25,275 nt of DNA from Priapulus caudatus (GCF_000485595.1 NW_014577238.1:111700-136974), one strand, 5' to 3'; shown: positions 14,485-25,275, counted from the stretch's first letter. Made by a program: numbers and translations. The notes: generated from the sequence alone by a model not told the origin.

Positions 14485-14930
14485 CTGTATAACTTCATAA
14501 GAACAACTCCACTCCGAATGCTTCGTGTAATCCAGGTCCACCTAAAATTTATTACAAAAACACCAATAATGAGTAACACAAACAGATAAACGACGACATA
14601 CATGAATTTATAATAAAGCCCCAGCACAACAGTAAGTTACATGCGTATTCATGATATATACATGGTGATTTTGAAAGAATTTACATACAAAAGATTGTAT
14701 AGGTGAAACTGAAGAGAACAAGAACCGACAACTGATGGCAGTCACTATAGCCGTTTGAGAAGAAGTTGTTGTTTTGCACTAAACAAATGCTGTACAAGAC
14801 AAGACAAACTAATTTTCAGCATTCACAACAGGAAAGGTAAATATGCATGCAGAGTAAAGTTTTAATCTACACACCTTACGGCAAACCATGCACAGATGAA
14901 TTGGCTTGACAAGAACAAGCAGAAAAAGAA
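14485..14930 (-). other. Candidate minus-strand exon pair, unidentified
   Basis: Two segments with good splice signals join in frame. The first, 14930-14875, has a pyrimidine-rich tract ending TTTTTCAG and the donor AAG|GTGTGT. The second, 14541-14485, has acceptor AATTTTAG and donor CAG|GTCATG; an alternative donor ACT|GTGAGT lies at 14438. Joined, they encode about 38 residues: a hydrophobic stretch (FFFCLFLSSQFICAWFAV) followed by a basic-amphipathic segment. This resembles a membrane helix plus cytoplasmic loop, as in ABC-transporter membrane domains, but it is too short to assign and no ATP-binding domain is visible nearby. It may be chance. Confidence 0.2.
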
Positions 14931-15066
14931 CTGAAAAAGAACTTATTCTATTATATACAATGAAAGTCAGGGTCATAAAACTGTTGACAGATAATTGAAT
15001 AGACGGCCAACATAAAAAATACATTGGAAGCAAAGTACGAACCACGCAATCTCATCACCTGTTATT

Positions 15067-15521
15067 ACCTCTGCCAAGGGGTTAGCAGGAGGTTATGTTT
15101 TCACCGGCGTGTGTTTGACTGTTTGTTGGTTTGTGTACAGCCTAACTGAAAAAGTTACGGACGGATTGTCATAAAATTTTCAGGATACGTCAGAAATGGG
15201 CTAACTTATAGAATTGATGAGATTTTGGTGGTGATCCGGATCCAATTCATTAATTCATTAATTAATAAAATTTTCAGGATATAGGTGAGAAATGGGGTAA
15301 CTTAGAATTGATTACATTTTGGTGGTGATCCGGATCCAATTAATTAATTAATTAATTAAATTTTCAGGATAGGTCAGAAATGGGGTAACTTAGAATTGAT
15401 GACATTTTGGTGGTGATCCGGATCCAATTAATTATTTAATGAATGAATTAATTAATACAATTTTTCACAGTGAGAGAATTGAGCTGCCTTGGCGGAGGTC
15501 TGCGCTCTCCGAGTGCTCTAG
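15067..15521. mobile_element. Repeat element with CCTCTGCCAAGG ends and three internal tandem units
   Basis: The ends ACCTCTGCCAAGG (15067-15079) and CCTTGGCGGAGGT (15487-15499) are inverted. The right end continues as CTGCGCTCTCCGAGTGC, a terminus I recall as common in dispersed repeats of many animal genomes (from memory, not searched). Inside, a 90-94 bp unit occurs three times, starting near 15173, 15267 and 15357. Each unit contains AAATTTTCAGGATA, AGAAATGG(G/C)(G/C)TAACTTA, GATTTTGGTGGTGATCCGGATCC and an (ATTA)n tail of variable length. Confidence 0.8.
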
Positions 15522-17490
15522 TTGTTATATAAAGTCATTGATTATTCGTTAATTATAGTACTAATAGCAACGACAGTACATGCAAAAGCACCATGGTTAT
15601 AAAGCTGAGTAGTATAACCCCTTTGCCACTCCTTTAGCTCCTGGCTATATCACCACTATGTAAGTAGTAGCTACAAGATAAACCACTACTCCAAAGCGAG
15701 GAGCATACACTAGAGTAAGCAAAAACTATTTTAATGCATAATAATAGGACATATGTATATCTTGAACATGCCATTTGTTGTGCTGTAATATTGTGCTGGG
15801 GTAGTACACATACATACATTTATATTAATATTATATTAAATTTTATATAATATTTGCAATGAGTATGTATGTATGTTAAACATCATATCTGTAATAACTG
15901 CACAATTTAAATTATATTTATGGTGGTTCACCAATTATGTTTAATTTATTATATTAGTATCTCTATAAAAAGAGAGCAAAAATATATCTCAAACCATCAG
16001 ACATATGTTTATCTTCTTACTAGAACAGCCACTCGATTCTGAGATATAAATTTGACAATTGATTGATTTTCATTTATAGAAATTTCAGTCAAAAGTGCTA
16101 TTTTACGTTGTAAAACGAGAAATTTAACTATGTTAGAAAGGAAACATGACATACCAGATAGAAGTGGAGTGCCTTGATAATGGACTACAACAAGTTCGGG
16201 TGAAGATGTTCTTATGAGCTGCAGTGCCAGCCATCCTACAAATATCATCTTTTATGCCAAGGATTAGTTGCTGGTAATGTCAATGCCATGGACACTAAAT
16301 CTCCAAAACTGGCTCCCAAAGTATTGCCATACAAATACTTTCCACTTATTATCTCAGGAGCCAAGGAATTATTATAGAGAATATACGAATGGTCTTGGCA
16401 ATGAAAGTCCAATATCTGTCTATTCAAGAGACTTGGCCATAATAGATGATCTCTCCCCCTAACAAGAAGTTACCCAAAGCTTACCAGCCACTCAAAATAT
16501 ATGAAATATAGAAGGCTGTGTCAAAAGATTGGAGTTTAACAGAATTCTATAAAACACCTAGGAAATAAAGGAGACATAGGAGGTATATGTTAATCCTGTA
16601 CCCTTATTGTCATGAACATGGGTCTTCTTGAGTCTTCACTCTTGATGTCTATACTTCTGTGAACTGTTTCAACTACATACAGCCAGTGGTAAACTTTTGT
16701 GATTATATCGTTAATACACGGATACTATACTAGAAGTATATTGCAAAGAAAAGAAAGAAAAACATTCATTGGTTTTTAGCCTATTTATTGCAGCTGTCAT
16801 CTTTGGTATGACGATAAAATGGCTGGTAACACATTCTTGTACGCTTTGGGAAAATTATGCTGTTGTAAAGTGGGTAGGGAAGCGCGCATGATTATATAGT
16901 AGCATTCATTAAGCAATCGTTATTCATGTTGGTTTTCCACGCCAATTTTTCTCGTCACATTGTCATATGGATTGGGATGCCAAATACCCACTCAACTCTT
17001 TTAAAAATTAGATAATTTTAAATGCCGTTCCTTGTATTCACACCCAGTTAATATTGAACTGTAGGTAAACAGAATATAAAAATCGTAAATAATTAGCAAT
17101 TAAGGTGTTATCTTTTAGGATTTACACAATACGTAAGACGTGTGAGTGGATACATAGCTTCACAAAGCGCATATATATCACTCATCTATTACTAAAACAC
17201 AGTTCGTTAGGCCAGTAACCACATCTGTTACCACCTATCTGTTACCACATGATCTCATGGACCAGAAATTGAAACACTGGCAAATAAAACGGCTCTATTA
17301 TAGTAACTTCATAAATTGCTTAAACCCGTAATTTATACACGTTAATAGCAGTCACATGACTTACATTATCACATGCATGAGACAGATTTATATTAAATTT
17401 GAAAGTTTTTTTTAGCTCCAATTATTATACTTAACTGCTAAATAACGGTATAATGTCACTGCTAATAAACCAAATAAAAATCCACCATAT
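15522..17490. other. Gene-free or unassigned interval
   Basis: AT-rich DNA with short frames only. One segment, 16235-16155 on the minus strand, has good splice borders (TTTGTAG acceptor, CTG|GTATGT donor) and is open in two frames over 81 bp. I cannot assign it or link it to a neighbour. No RNA gene or clear mobile element is seen. Confidence 0.4.
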
Positions 17491-17496
17491 TATATC

Positions 17497-17660
17497 ATGT
17501 ATGTATGTGTGTGTATGTGTGAGCATGTGCGTGTATGTATGTATGTATGTACCGGCATGTATGTATGTACGTACATGTATGTATGTACGTACATGTATGT
17601 ATGTACGTACATGTATGTATGTATACGTACATATACATATGCATGTATATGTATGTATTG
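17497..17660. repeat. GTAT/GTAC minisatellite
   Basis: A tandem array whose core unit is the 18-mer GTATGTATGTACGTACAT, repeated about three to four times and flanked by looser (GTAT)n and (GT)n. GTACGTAC is self-complementary, so both strands stay open and give Tyr/Val/Cys/Met or Tyr/Thr/His repeat peptides. These are not genes. Confidence 0.9.
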
Positions 17661-17699
17661 TGAACCAATTTCAAACACTGACAACATAAGAACCATTTC

Positions 17700-19590
17700 T
17701 AACTAAAAATATATATACCATGCCTAATATACAGATCAATAATTTAAAAGCCTCGATTTAAATAATTTCCCAGAAAAATATACTATAATAACATGATTGT
17801 TAATGACCAAATGATTGAAATTACTTATAGTATTGGTCATAGTATAAAATATCGCAACTGTGCCCATTACTTAAACATAACATATGCACGTTTAGGTGCC
17901 CATAGCTATTTAACACAATTTCAAGCATATCTTTTCCGTAAACACACATTGTGATGTGATTAATCATTTAAATCGAAATATCCCACAGAATAGAAATGTT
18001 CATTGTATCCAGTAGGAAAACGGACAGGGAATGAACAACACCACAAGTACCTAACACTCTCCAGTACCTAAACGAGCAGACACGCTTAACCCATATAGTG
18101 AGACAGAGAAGTTAACATATAAAATTGGGTATGTTCCCAGACAATGCTCTCCCTCACCTTGGTTATCAACTAATATACCAACGGCATGTAGTGACACATA
18201 CATTTCAATAAGCCTAGATTAGCACTATGGGATGTGGTTCTACTGCATTAGCACCAGTGGCATTGGGAAAGATAGTCTGCACCATGTTAGCAATTGACAT
18301 GAAGCAGTTCGATATTAGCTGATCGTTTAACATGGTTGTTTATCAAGGTTATATCAAGGTTGTTTGTCAAGGTTATCAAGGTTAATTAACATGATTATCA
18401 TCGGCAGTACACTAGCATTGGCCACAACTAGTAATTTCCCTGATTATCACACAGGCCACAACTAAAGCCTCTAACTACAGCTTTTAGTAGGTGTAAGTTT
18501 TATATCAGCTTCACTGACTCGTTCGCGCGCACAGCAGCGCGAGATAGCAGCTACGTCTTACACACGTCTACACTTTACATGACTAGGTGAACGTACGCGT
18601 GCAAAACAACACGAGGGACTAGATGAGCAAAGAGCTGACATTTCTCACGACATAGCTGACACCGTTACATGATTATCACGATGGGAACCCCTAATGGGTG
18701 CTGAACGCTACAATCTACTGCCAAAATCGCCTAATGATGCTATGAGACTTTACCCTAACTCGTAGCAATCCGTTGTAAATTTTCAAGCGAGCAACATATT
18801 CCGTTATAGTCGTACCATACACGAATGTTTTGTCAGTAACAGGCCAATCATACACATTACCAGTGCAGGCCGATTTTAACTTGAAGGATAAATGGTCAAA
18901 CTTCCTACTAGGATTAATGAAAAGACAACCAGATCATTGGCCCCGGTTATCTATGCCAATGTTAAAACTTCAGCAGTAAAACTAATAAAAATGAGATAAG
19001 ATTTGCAGTCTATACAACCTTTTAACTTCACATTGTGGTTGATAGAAGTTGGAAGACGTTGGAAAATACATTATCTAGGGGGCAAACGCAATATTGCACA
19101 TCTTAATGCTTAATTGGCATGCTTGCTACGCATTAGATTGCAATAGTATGACAGATATTGCAAACACTATAAGCATTAGTCTTCTAACTAATAACTGTTT
19201 GATTCTGCCTGATCAGTGTGATACTGGAAAGTCACAAAATATTTTCCGAGTGGAATGTTTACAAGTAGAGCACACCCAATTTTGCTAGCTTTTTTGATAG
19301 AAATCTGAGCGAAACTTAATCAGTCCCTATCGAGCAAAAAGGCAAATAAGATGTAGAACAGATTCAAGCCTCAACTGCAAACTTCACAACATGTACCCTC
19401 TTACAAGCAATCAGACAACAGTCGATGGCTCTTATCATTCGATCATACAGAAATCGAATCACAACCCAAAATATATCCCGACAGATCGCATAGCAACCAC
19501 GTGTAAACAAGAGTATTAAAAGAAATTTTCTTTTGAGCAAAACCATGCACCAGCTTTAGCCTACGACACCGGATTACCACCGTATATGTG
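17700..19590. other. Gene-free interval downstream of the SDR gene
   Basis: No open frame with a recognisable domain. A short tandem TATCAAGGTT-type repeat lies at about 18340-18390. A CpG-richer patch at about 18510-18610 might be a regulatory island. Part of the left-hand boundary may be 3' UTR of the minus-strand gene that ends at 19592. Confidence 0.5.
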
Positions 19591-19591
19591 C

Positions 19592-22500
19592 TCAGCCTGG
19601 CGTGAGCTCTGACGGAAAGAGTCCCATCTCAGTGAAGTCCTGCACGACCTGAAACACAATAAAAACATGACGGTGACAGCCAACCCTGAATTAACAAGTA
19701 TACATATGTTCATGTATCGTTCCTGTCAAGCAAGTAGAACTCCACTGATAGCAATGAAATACTGAAATACTATGAGTATGCCTAATAAACATAAAGCTCA
19801 TACTTTTATTAATAATGGAATAAATTGAACTCAAGGGCCTGTTCAATTTGTCTGAGGGCCTGTTTAAAATTTGGGTGGGCCTGTTTACATTTTGACTAAT
19901 TTCATGCCCTGCAAGTATATACATGTTCATGTAGTAACTGTAGTTATTAAACACCACTACAACATCATGCTAGGTATAGAAATAAACTTTTAATCAAGAG
20001 CGACCAATGGACTCCCTGTCTTAAATAAAATAAAATAATTAATAAAATAATAATTAAATAAAATAGGTAGTCCACAGCAAAATTAGAGACCCATCAATCA
20101 AAAGCTCAAAACTGAAGATTAAAGATATGCACACATCGTGCAATCTTAATTCATCACAACGATCTTAACGAATTGAGTGATTTAATTACTGCCCTTGCAA
20201 GAATAGACAATATACAAGTCCAGAAGCCAATAAATATTCTAATTTTACATATACTCAGTATAGATTAGAGCGTCTTTTGTGTGTAAGCTACTGAATAACC
20301 TGTCATAAAATAATTAGCATGCATACATACCTCCACCAAAGTCTTTTTGCAGAGTTCTAAGTGTTCATACTTGAAACCTGTTGACTCTATCTTACTCCCG
20401 TCGAGGTAGATATGTTTGTTGTAGAGCAGCTCTTGGTCAATGTAAGGCGTCAATGGAGTGTTGCCTATTCCTAGAGTAGACAACATTTACTTCATTTACA
20501 GACCAGGAGTTTTTGCTCTGGATGTAATAGTCACACATTCTGAGCCTTGATTTCAAATTGAGATCCGCCCACCCTCACACACACCCGCACGTACGAACGT
20601 GTGGGTACATGCTGTAACAACGAAGGAAAGCAGGCAGTCACCTTCCTTCTGGAGGATCTCAGCCCACGGTGCCATGTGCTTGTCGTTGATGTCCTCCACT
20701 GTACTGCTCATGTCCAGCCGAGCGAGATTGGACATGACAGGCCCGATGTAGTCATAGTTGATGTTGAACATCTCAGAGATCAGAGAGCTTATCCTGCCCT
20801 GAGCTAAAAGAAATGGGACGACTGAAACCACCGGGGCATTAACGACTCCTAAAAACCACAAGATCACCAAAACTATTGTCCTCCGAAACCTCCATGATGC
20901 TGGCGATGTGCTAGACTGTAAGGATGCAGCACCTTACAGCAATTTAAACCTGTCATTGCCTGTTAACTAGTTAAGAACCTACACTAGAGCTACAGACTGG
21001 ATTGAGACAATGCACATATATGGCCGACTGGAGAGTAAATGACATAAACGACATAACGTGACTTTTATGAGAGCTAGGGCCGCACCTGTGGTGTGCTAAC
21101 GAAACACAGTGTTTCACAGAATGAGATTCATGATCAACAGTCGCCTACACGGAAAGGACGTGTCTACTGTATTTACCCCTCTACTCCAGCCACCACCCCG
21201 TCAAAGAATAATAGCATCATTACTCGTTTCACCCTTGTCGACCAGATTGTAGACCTCTCCTGCATTGCCATGGTGACAGACATGCCAGATGGCTCGGCAG
21301 ACGTCATCTACGTGAACTGTGTTCATCTTAAGATCCTTTGTCCAGAGCAGCTTTTACAAACATGAAAGAATTAAAGAAGTCATAAGGCATACAGAATACA
21401 TATAAGATAACAGGCATACAATGCATACCATTACTTCAAGTGAGCAAGTGTGCGCACGTGCGTGCGTGCGTGCATAGAGAAGAAACAAATAACCTCATTG
21501 AATACTGTATGAAGAGTTCATTTCACTTCTGACCATAATAACTCTTTAAATCGCCATTGCAGCAATGTGTGAAGGTTTACGTTAACAATAACAGCTCACT
21601 TGATTTTTACACAGTACTGTGTAACATGTAAAGATGTGCCATATTTTCACAAACTTATGCATATACAAAAATCACGCATATAGACGCTGAGTAATTCCCT
21701 GAGTTAACATGTTTCCATATACAGATGAGTTCATGAACCGATTGCGCTATAAATACCTGCATTTTTTCGTTGAGTATCTTGTACACAGCTCCAATGATCA
21801 GCCTTGGTGCTTTAATATGCAAAAGCAAAGGTACAATTATAGCTTCCAGATAATAACCATAAGTACTGAAGTAACAAAAGAAATGCACGACTACAGTATA
21901 TGCCTGTGTAGATGTAGTAAAGCTCTACTTTGGTTCTGGTTACACTCACTGAGGCCTTGCTTGTCTCCTATACCATATACGATGGCTGGGCGCAGTACCA
22001 CATAGTTGAGTTCAGGTAGGAGAGCTCTCAGCTGATCCTCAGCCTGAGACTTATACTTTGCAACCTTGGTCCATGGTTCCCTGGCTGTAGACTCCTTAGC
22101 TGGCACCTGCATGAAACACGGGATGTACACTTATATTTTTCACTTACACACACATGCTCAACAGTGGCCAGCTACGATACCAGTGCCTGTACAGCAGTGG
22201 TCAGACACCTCGTAATAAAACATATACGGATTGGCAAATTTTTATTACATAAGACCATGCAATTACTGTAGCAATTGATACACTAAACTACAATTAATGT
22301 GACACATGCATATACAGAAACCACAAACGTATAAACTATATAAAGTTTGTAAATGTAAACTATAACTGTTCATTATGATCTATAGATGAGTATACTCAGT
22401 TAAATAATGGCTTCACACACACTGCTGAAACCTTAAGAAATTAAATTTGACTACGCTAAGTACAACCATAGTAATAAATGGGTTGTAGTACATTACAGAA

Positions 22501-23188
22501 CAAAACTGAAGACAGAAATGTAAATATGTACTGAAAACTGAAGTAATGCACAAATATTTACTATTAACTGATATTTAGGGTATACACACCACCAGGACTC
22601 GCATTCGTGTACAACTGAAAATGACGTTTGGGGAATATGCTGTTACTTACTAACGCTGATAGGGTCTATGTCCCCCAGGGTACTGCCGGAACGTACCCTG
22701 GGTACGGTCCGGTATACCGGAACGTACACTGGTAACTATCTAGCTGATATGGTTAGGGTTAGGGTTAGTGTTAGTGTTAGGGTTAGGGTTAGAGTTAGGG
22801 TTAGGGTTAGAGTTAGGGTTAGGGAGTAGGCGTAGGCGACTCCCTAGACTTGTTAGTGGAGTAGGCGAGGTACGGTCCGGCATATTAGATAGTAGTATTT
22901 AGTACCAGGGTACGTTCCGGTATACCGGACCGTACCCAGAGTACGTTCCGGCAGTACCCTGGGGGACATAGACCCTATCAGCCTTACTATATAACACTAC
23001 TTTTACACATGCAAGCACATGGCACATTCAATACGTGCATCCTGGTGGCTGTGAATGAAGAGTACAGGATGCATTAATCATGCTGTCACTGCTGCTGCCT
23101 GCAATAGTTGGCAGAAACGTACCACTGCAGTTTGATCAATCTCATTCGTTTCGACGGATGCATTATCAGACACAACTGGAGCACCGTC
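19592..23188 (-). CDS. Extended-SDR NAD-dependent epimerase/dehydratase-like protein, 5' partial
   Basis: The visible exons, 5' to 3', are 23188-23123, 22106-21950, 21809-21757, 21350-21224, 20803-20642, 20470-20331 and 19648-19592 (TGA at 19594-19592). All have GT/AG borders and consistent phases, giving 253 C-terminal residues. Family landmarks are EPWTKVAKYKSQAED, LNYVVLRPAIVYGIGD, PRLIIGAVYK, MNTVHVDDVCRAIWH, GEVYNLVDKG, NDKHMAPWAE, YIDQELLYNKH and GSKIESTGF. These fit the substrate-binding half of an extended short-chain dehydrogenase. The N-terminal Rossmann fold with its GxxGxxG motif is not in the window. The first listed exon (22 residues, acidic) is less conserved and was accepted on splice borders and phase. 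The K of AKYK aligns with the catalytic lysine, but the usual tyrosine four residues earlier is Val, so activity is uncertain. The substrate is unknown. Confidence 0.82.
20023..20066. repeat. AAAT-rich simple repeat
   Basis: A run of AAAT/AATT units in the last intron (19649-20330) of the SDR gene. The intron otherwise shows nothing notable. Confidence 0.8.
22655..22982. mobile_element. Short TIR element, family A, copy 2 (328 bp), with internal TTAGGG array
   Basis: Terminal inverted repeats of about 81 bp differ at only about two positions. They begin GCTGATAGGGTCTATGTCCC and include CCAGGGTACTGCCGGAACGTA and CCGGTATACCGG. The flanks are CTTACTAAC (22646-22654) and CTTACTATA (22983-22991), a probable 9-bp duplication with two changes. 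It sits in an intron of the minus-strand SDR gene. The core is a TTAGGG array followed by the GAGTAGGCGAGGTAC segment shared with copy 1. There is no coding capacity. Confidence 0.9.
22751..22824 (+). repeat. Interstitial TTAGGG array
   Basis: About twelve units of TTAGGG with TTAGTG and TTAGAG variants, forming the core of the family A element at 22655-22982. Confidence 0.95.
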
Positions 23189-23690
23189 CTGCGGGTTTCA
23201 CACAGAAAACACACCAGAACATTTCATGAAAAAAAAAGAAGTTTATCATCGGTGCAAAATCTGTATTATTGAGTATAGTTAGATGAGTAGCAGGTAAAGT
23301 TCCTTTTTTTACAAGTAGAGAAAACATATTACTCTTGGTGGTATGATTACAACTGCATAGATAATTGCCACTATAGGGGATACAGTGGACATAAAACTGA
23401 AGGGCACATTCAACGTGGAAGACCTTAATTATATGGAAAACAAATGCAATTGTCTCATTTGTGATAGATATTGAATACTAAACACAGTGACACTGATCAA
23501 ATAATGATGAATTCATGGACAGTGAGCAGCAGCTGCTGCCCTGCCCCTACCCCCACTGACCTAAAAATACATGCCTGCCTTTAACATAGAATACATCTAT
23601 ACAGTACATAGAATTTCTGTGTGTGGCTTACAAAGCTCCTCTTATAGCACCAGCCCAACTACAACTGTATATGGCATGAAGACTGTGCGC
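23189..23690. other. Upstream intron of the SDR gene
   Basis: Searched on the minus strand for the preceding SDR exon (expected Rossmann-fold beta strands and a TxQVY-like block). None with a matching protein pattern was found, so this is presumed intron. Confidence 0.5.
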
Positions 23691-23857
23691 TATGGTGGCC
23701 CAGTGTAACAGTTTATCACAAGTATTCGACGTGGCCCACCGTTATAATACATAAACATAACCATATACCGCTGAGTATGGTGGCCCAGTATTATAATAGT
23801 TTATCACAAGTCTTCGACGTGGCCCACTATTATAATACATAAACATAACCATATACC
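23691..23857 (+). repeat. Tandem duplication, 79 and 82 bp
   Basis: Unit 1 (23691-23769) and unit 2 (23776-23857) share TATGGTGGCCCAGT, GTTTATCACAAGT, TTCGACGTGGCCCAC and TTATAATACATAAACATAACC. They are about 90% identical with one small indel. Confidence 0.92.
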
Positions 23858-23867
23858 AAGCATTGGG

Positions 23868-25275
23868 GGAGGGAGGGAGGAAGGAAGGAAGGAGTAGAGG
23901 GAGGAGGAGGGGAGGAGGAGGAGGAGGGGAGGAGGAGGGGGAGGAGCAGAGAAGGTAATGGAGATTGAATGAAGGTCATGGAGGAGGAGTAGGGGGCAGG
24001 AGGAGGAGGAGGAGGAGCGGAGGTGATGGAGATCGAATGAAGGTCATGGAGGAGTAGGGGCATAGGAGGAGGAGAAGGAGGGCAAGAGGAGGAGGATGAA
24101 GGGAGGTGATGGAGTAGGGGGAGGAGGAGGAAGAGGAAGGGAGGAGGGGGAGGAGGAGGAGGAGGGGAGAAGGTGGTGGAGTATGGGGAGGAAGAGGAGG
24201 AGGGGAGGAGGGAGAGGAAGAGGAGGAGGAGGGAAGGAGGGGGAGGAGGAGCGGAGAAAGTGATGGAGATCGAATGGAGATGGTCATGGAGGAGGAGTAG
24301 GGGGCATGAGGAGGAGGAGGAGGAGGAGGAGGGGAGAAGGTGATGGAGTAGGAGGAGGAGGAGGGGAGAAGGTGATGGAGTAGCGGGAGGAGGAGGGGAG
24401 GAGGGGAGGAGGAAGAGGAGGAGCGGAGAAGGTGATGGAGATCGAATGAAGAAGGTCATGGAGGAGGAATAGGGGCAGGAGGAGGAGGGGAGAAGGTGAT
24501 GGAGTAGAGGGAGAAGGAGGAGGGAAGGAGGAAGAGGAGGGGAGGAGGGGGAGGAGGAGGAGCGGAGAAGGTGATGGAGATCGAATGAAGAAGGTCATGG
24601 AGGAGGAGGAGGAGGGGGCAGGAGGAAGAGGAGGATGAGGAGGAGGAGGAGGAGAGAAGGTGATGGAGGAGGGGGAGGAGGAGGAGCAGAGAAGGTGATG
24701 GAGATCGAATAAAGACGGTTATGGAGGAGGAGTAGGGGGCAGGAGGAGGAGGAGGAGGAGGAGGAGGGGAGAGGGTGATCGAGTAGGGGGAGGAGGAGAG
24801 AAGGAGGAAGAGGAGGAGGGGAGGAGGGGGAGGAGGAGGAGCGGAGAAGGTGATGGAGATCGAATGAAGAAGGTCATGGAGGAGGAGGAGGAGGGGGCAG
24901 GAGGAAGAGGAGGATGAGGAGGAGGAGAGAAGGTGATGGAGAAGGAGGAGGAGGAGGAGGGGAGAAGGTGATGGAGATCGAATGAAGAAGGTCATGGAGG
25001 AGGAGGAGGAGGGGGCAGGAGGAAGAGGAGGATGAGGAGGAGGAGAGAAGGTGATGGTGAAGGAGGAGGAGGAGGAGGGGAGAAGGTGATGGAGATCGAA
25101 TGAAGAAGGTCATGGAGGAGGAGGAGGAGGGGGCAGGAGGAAGAGGAGGATGAGGAGGAGGAGAGAAGGTGATGGAGAAGGAGGAGGAGGAGGAGGGGAG
25201 AAGGTGATGGAGGAGGAGTAGGAGGCAGGAGGAGGAGGGGAGGTGTTGGAGTAGGGGGAGGAGGAGGAGGAGGGG
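23868..25275 (+). repeat. Polypurine GGA satellite with higher-order structure
   Basis: About 1.4 kb of almost pure G/A on this strand, made of GGA/GGGGA runs punctuated by a marker block GGTGATGGAGATCGAATGAA(GAA)GGTCATGG. The ATCGAAT core starts near 23964, 24032, 24269, 24441, 24580, 24704, 24859, 24977 and 25095. The last three copies are exactly 118 bp apart, so the right part is a regular higher-order repeat while the left part is irregular. The array runs off the window. Minus-strand frames encoding Ser/Pro/Leu repeats are artefacts. Confidence 0.95.

Noticed and set aside
14485-16235. Reading of candidate minus-strand exons as an ABCC-type transporter
   Set aside because: The segments resembling first and second membrane domains are in the wrong order. 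No Walker A, signature or Walker B motif was found nearby, and the similarity is weak and short.
17453-17706. Tyr/Val/Met/Cys repeat frames on both strands
   Set aside because: Artefacts of the GTAT/GTAC minisatellite.
23830-25113. Long minus-strand frames encoding Ser/Pro/Leu-rich proteins, up to 209 residues, each beginning MTFF(I)RSPSPSP
   Set aside because: They are the direct translation of the GGA polypurine satellite. The repeated starts come from the ATCGAATGAAGAAGGTCATGG marker. There is no splice context or domain.

Overview
The window is nuclear DNA from an invertebrate animal. The protein genes are split by introns with GT/AG borders, one gene belongs to an animal-type E3 ligase family (RNF180), and there are TTAGGG-type telomere-like arrays, long CA microsatellites and many short inverted-repeat elements. 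A marine invertebrate such as a sponge is a plausible source, but that is an inference; nothing here fixes the phylum. There are no prokaryotic operons, CRISPR arrays or rRNA genes.

Three genes are well supported. On the minus strand at 951-2256 lies a two-exon RNF180-like RING E3 ubiquitin ligase (395 aa). On the plus strand at 8358-13537 lies a complete ten-exon PSMC4/RPT3 gene, an AAA+ ATPase subunit of the 26S proteasome base (416 aa, every exon junction in frame). On the minus strand at 19592-23188 lie the last seven visible exons of an extended-SDR, NAD-dependent epimerase/dehydratase-like gene. Its 5' exons, with the Rossmann nucleotide-binding motif, lie beyond the right edge or inside a purine-rich repeat. 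The first two genes both act in ubiquitin-proteasome turnover, but they are about 6 kb apart with transposon debris between them, so I do not infer co-regulation.

Between the genes: 1-950 has CA/CG microsatellites and a diverged duplication. 2280-3640 has no gene but carries a perfect GTCACGTGAC box. 3648-4026 is a long CA/CG alternating array. 4152-7784 is a dense cluster of small non-autonomous DNA transposons, several nested and several with telomere-like repeats inside. 8209-8288 is an 80-bp near-perfect palindrome about 70 bp upstream of the PSMC4 start codon. The PSMC4 introns hold three further foldback elements. 13538-19590 is mostly gene-free, with a 450-bp element built of three internal tandem units, a GTAT/GTAC minisatellite and a few weak candidate minus-strand exons. 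22655-22982 is a second, longer copy of the 4152 element. 23868-25275 is a polypurine (GGA) satellite with a 118-bp higher-order unit.

The most unusual signal is the repeated association of interstitial TTAGGG arrays with short terminal-inverted-repeat elements flanked by 9-bp target duplications: two families, three copies. I see no sign of a new multi-gene biochemical system; the novelty, if any, is in the mobile elements.
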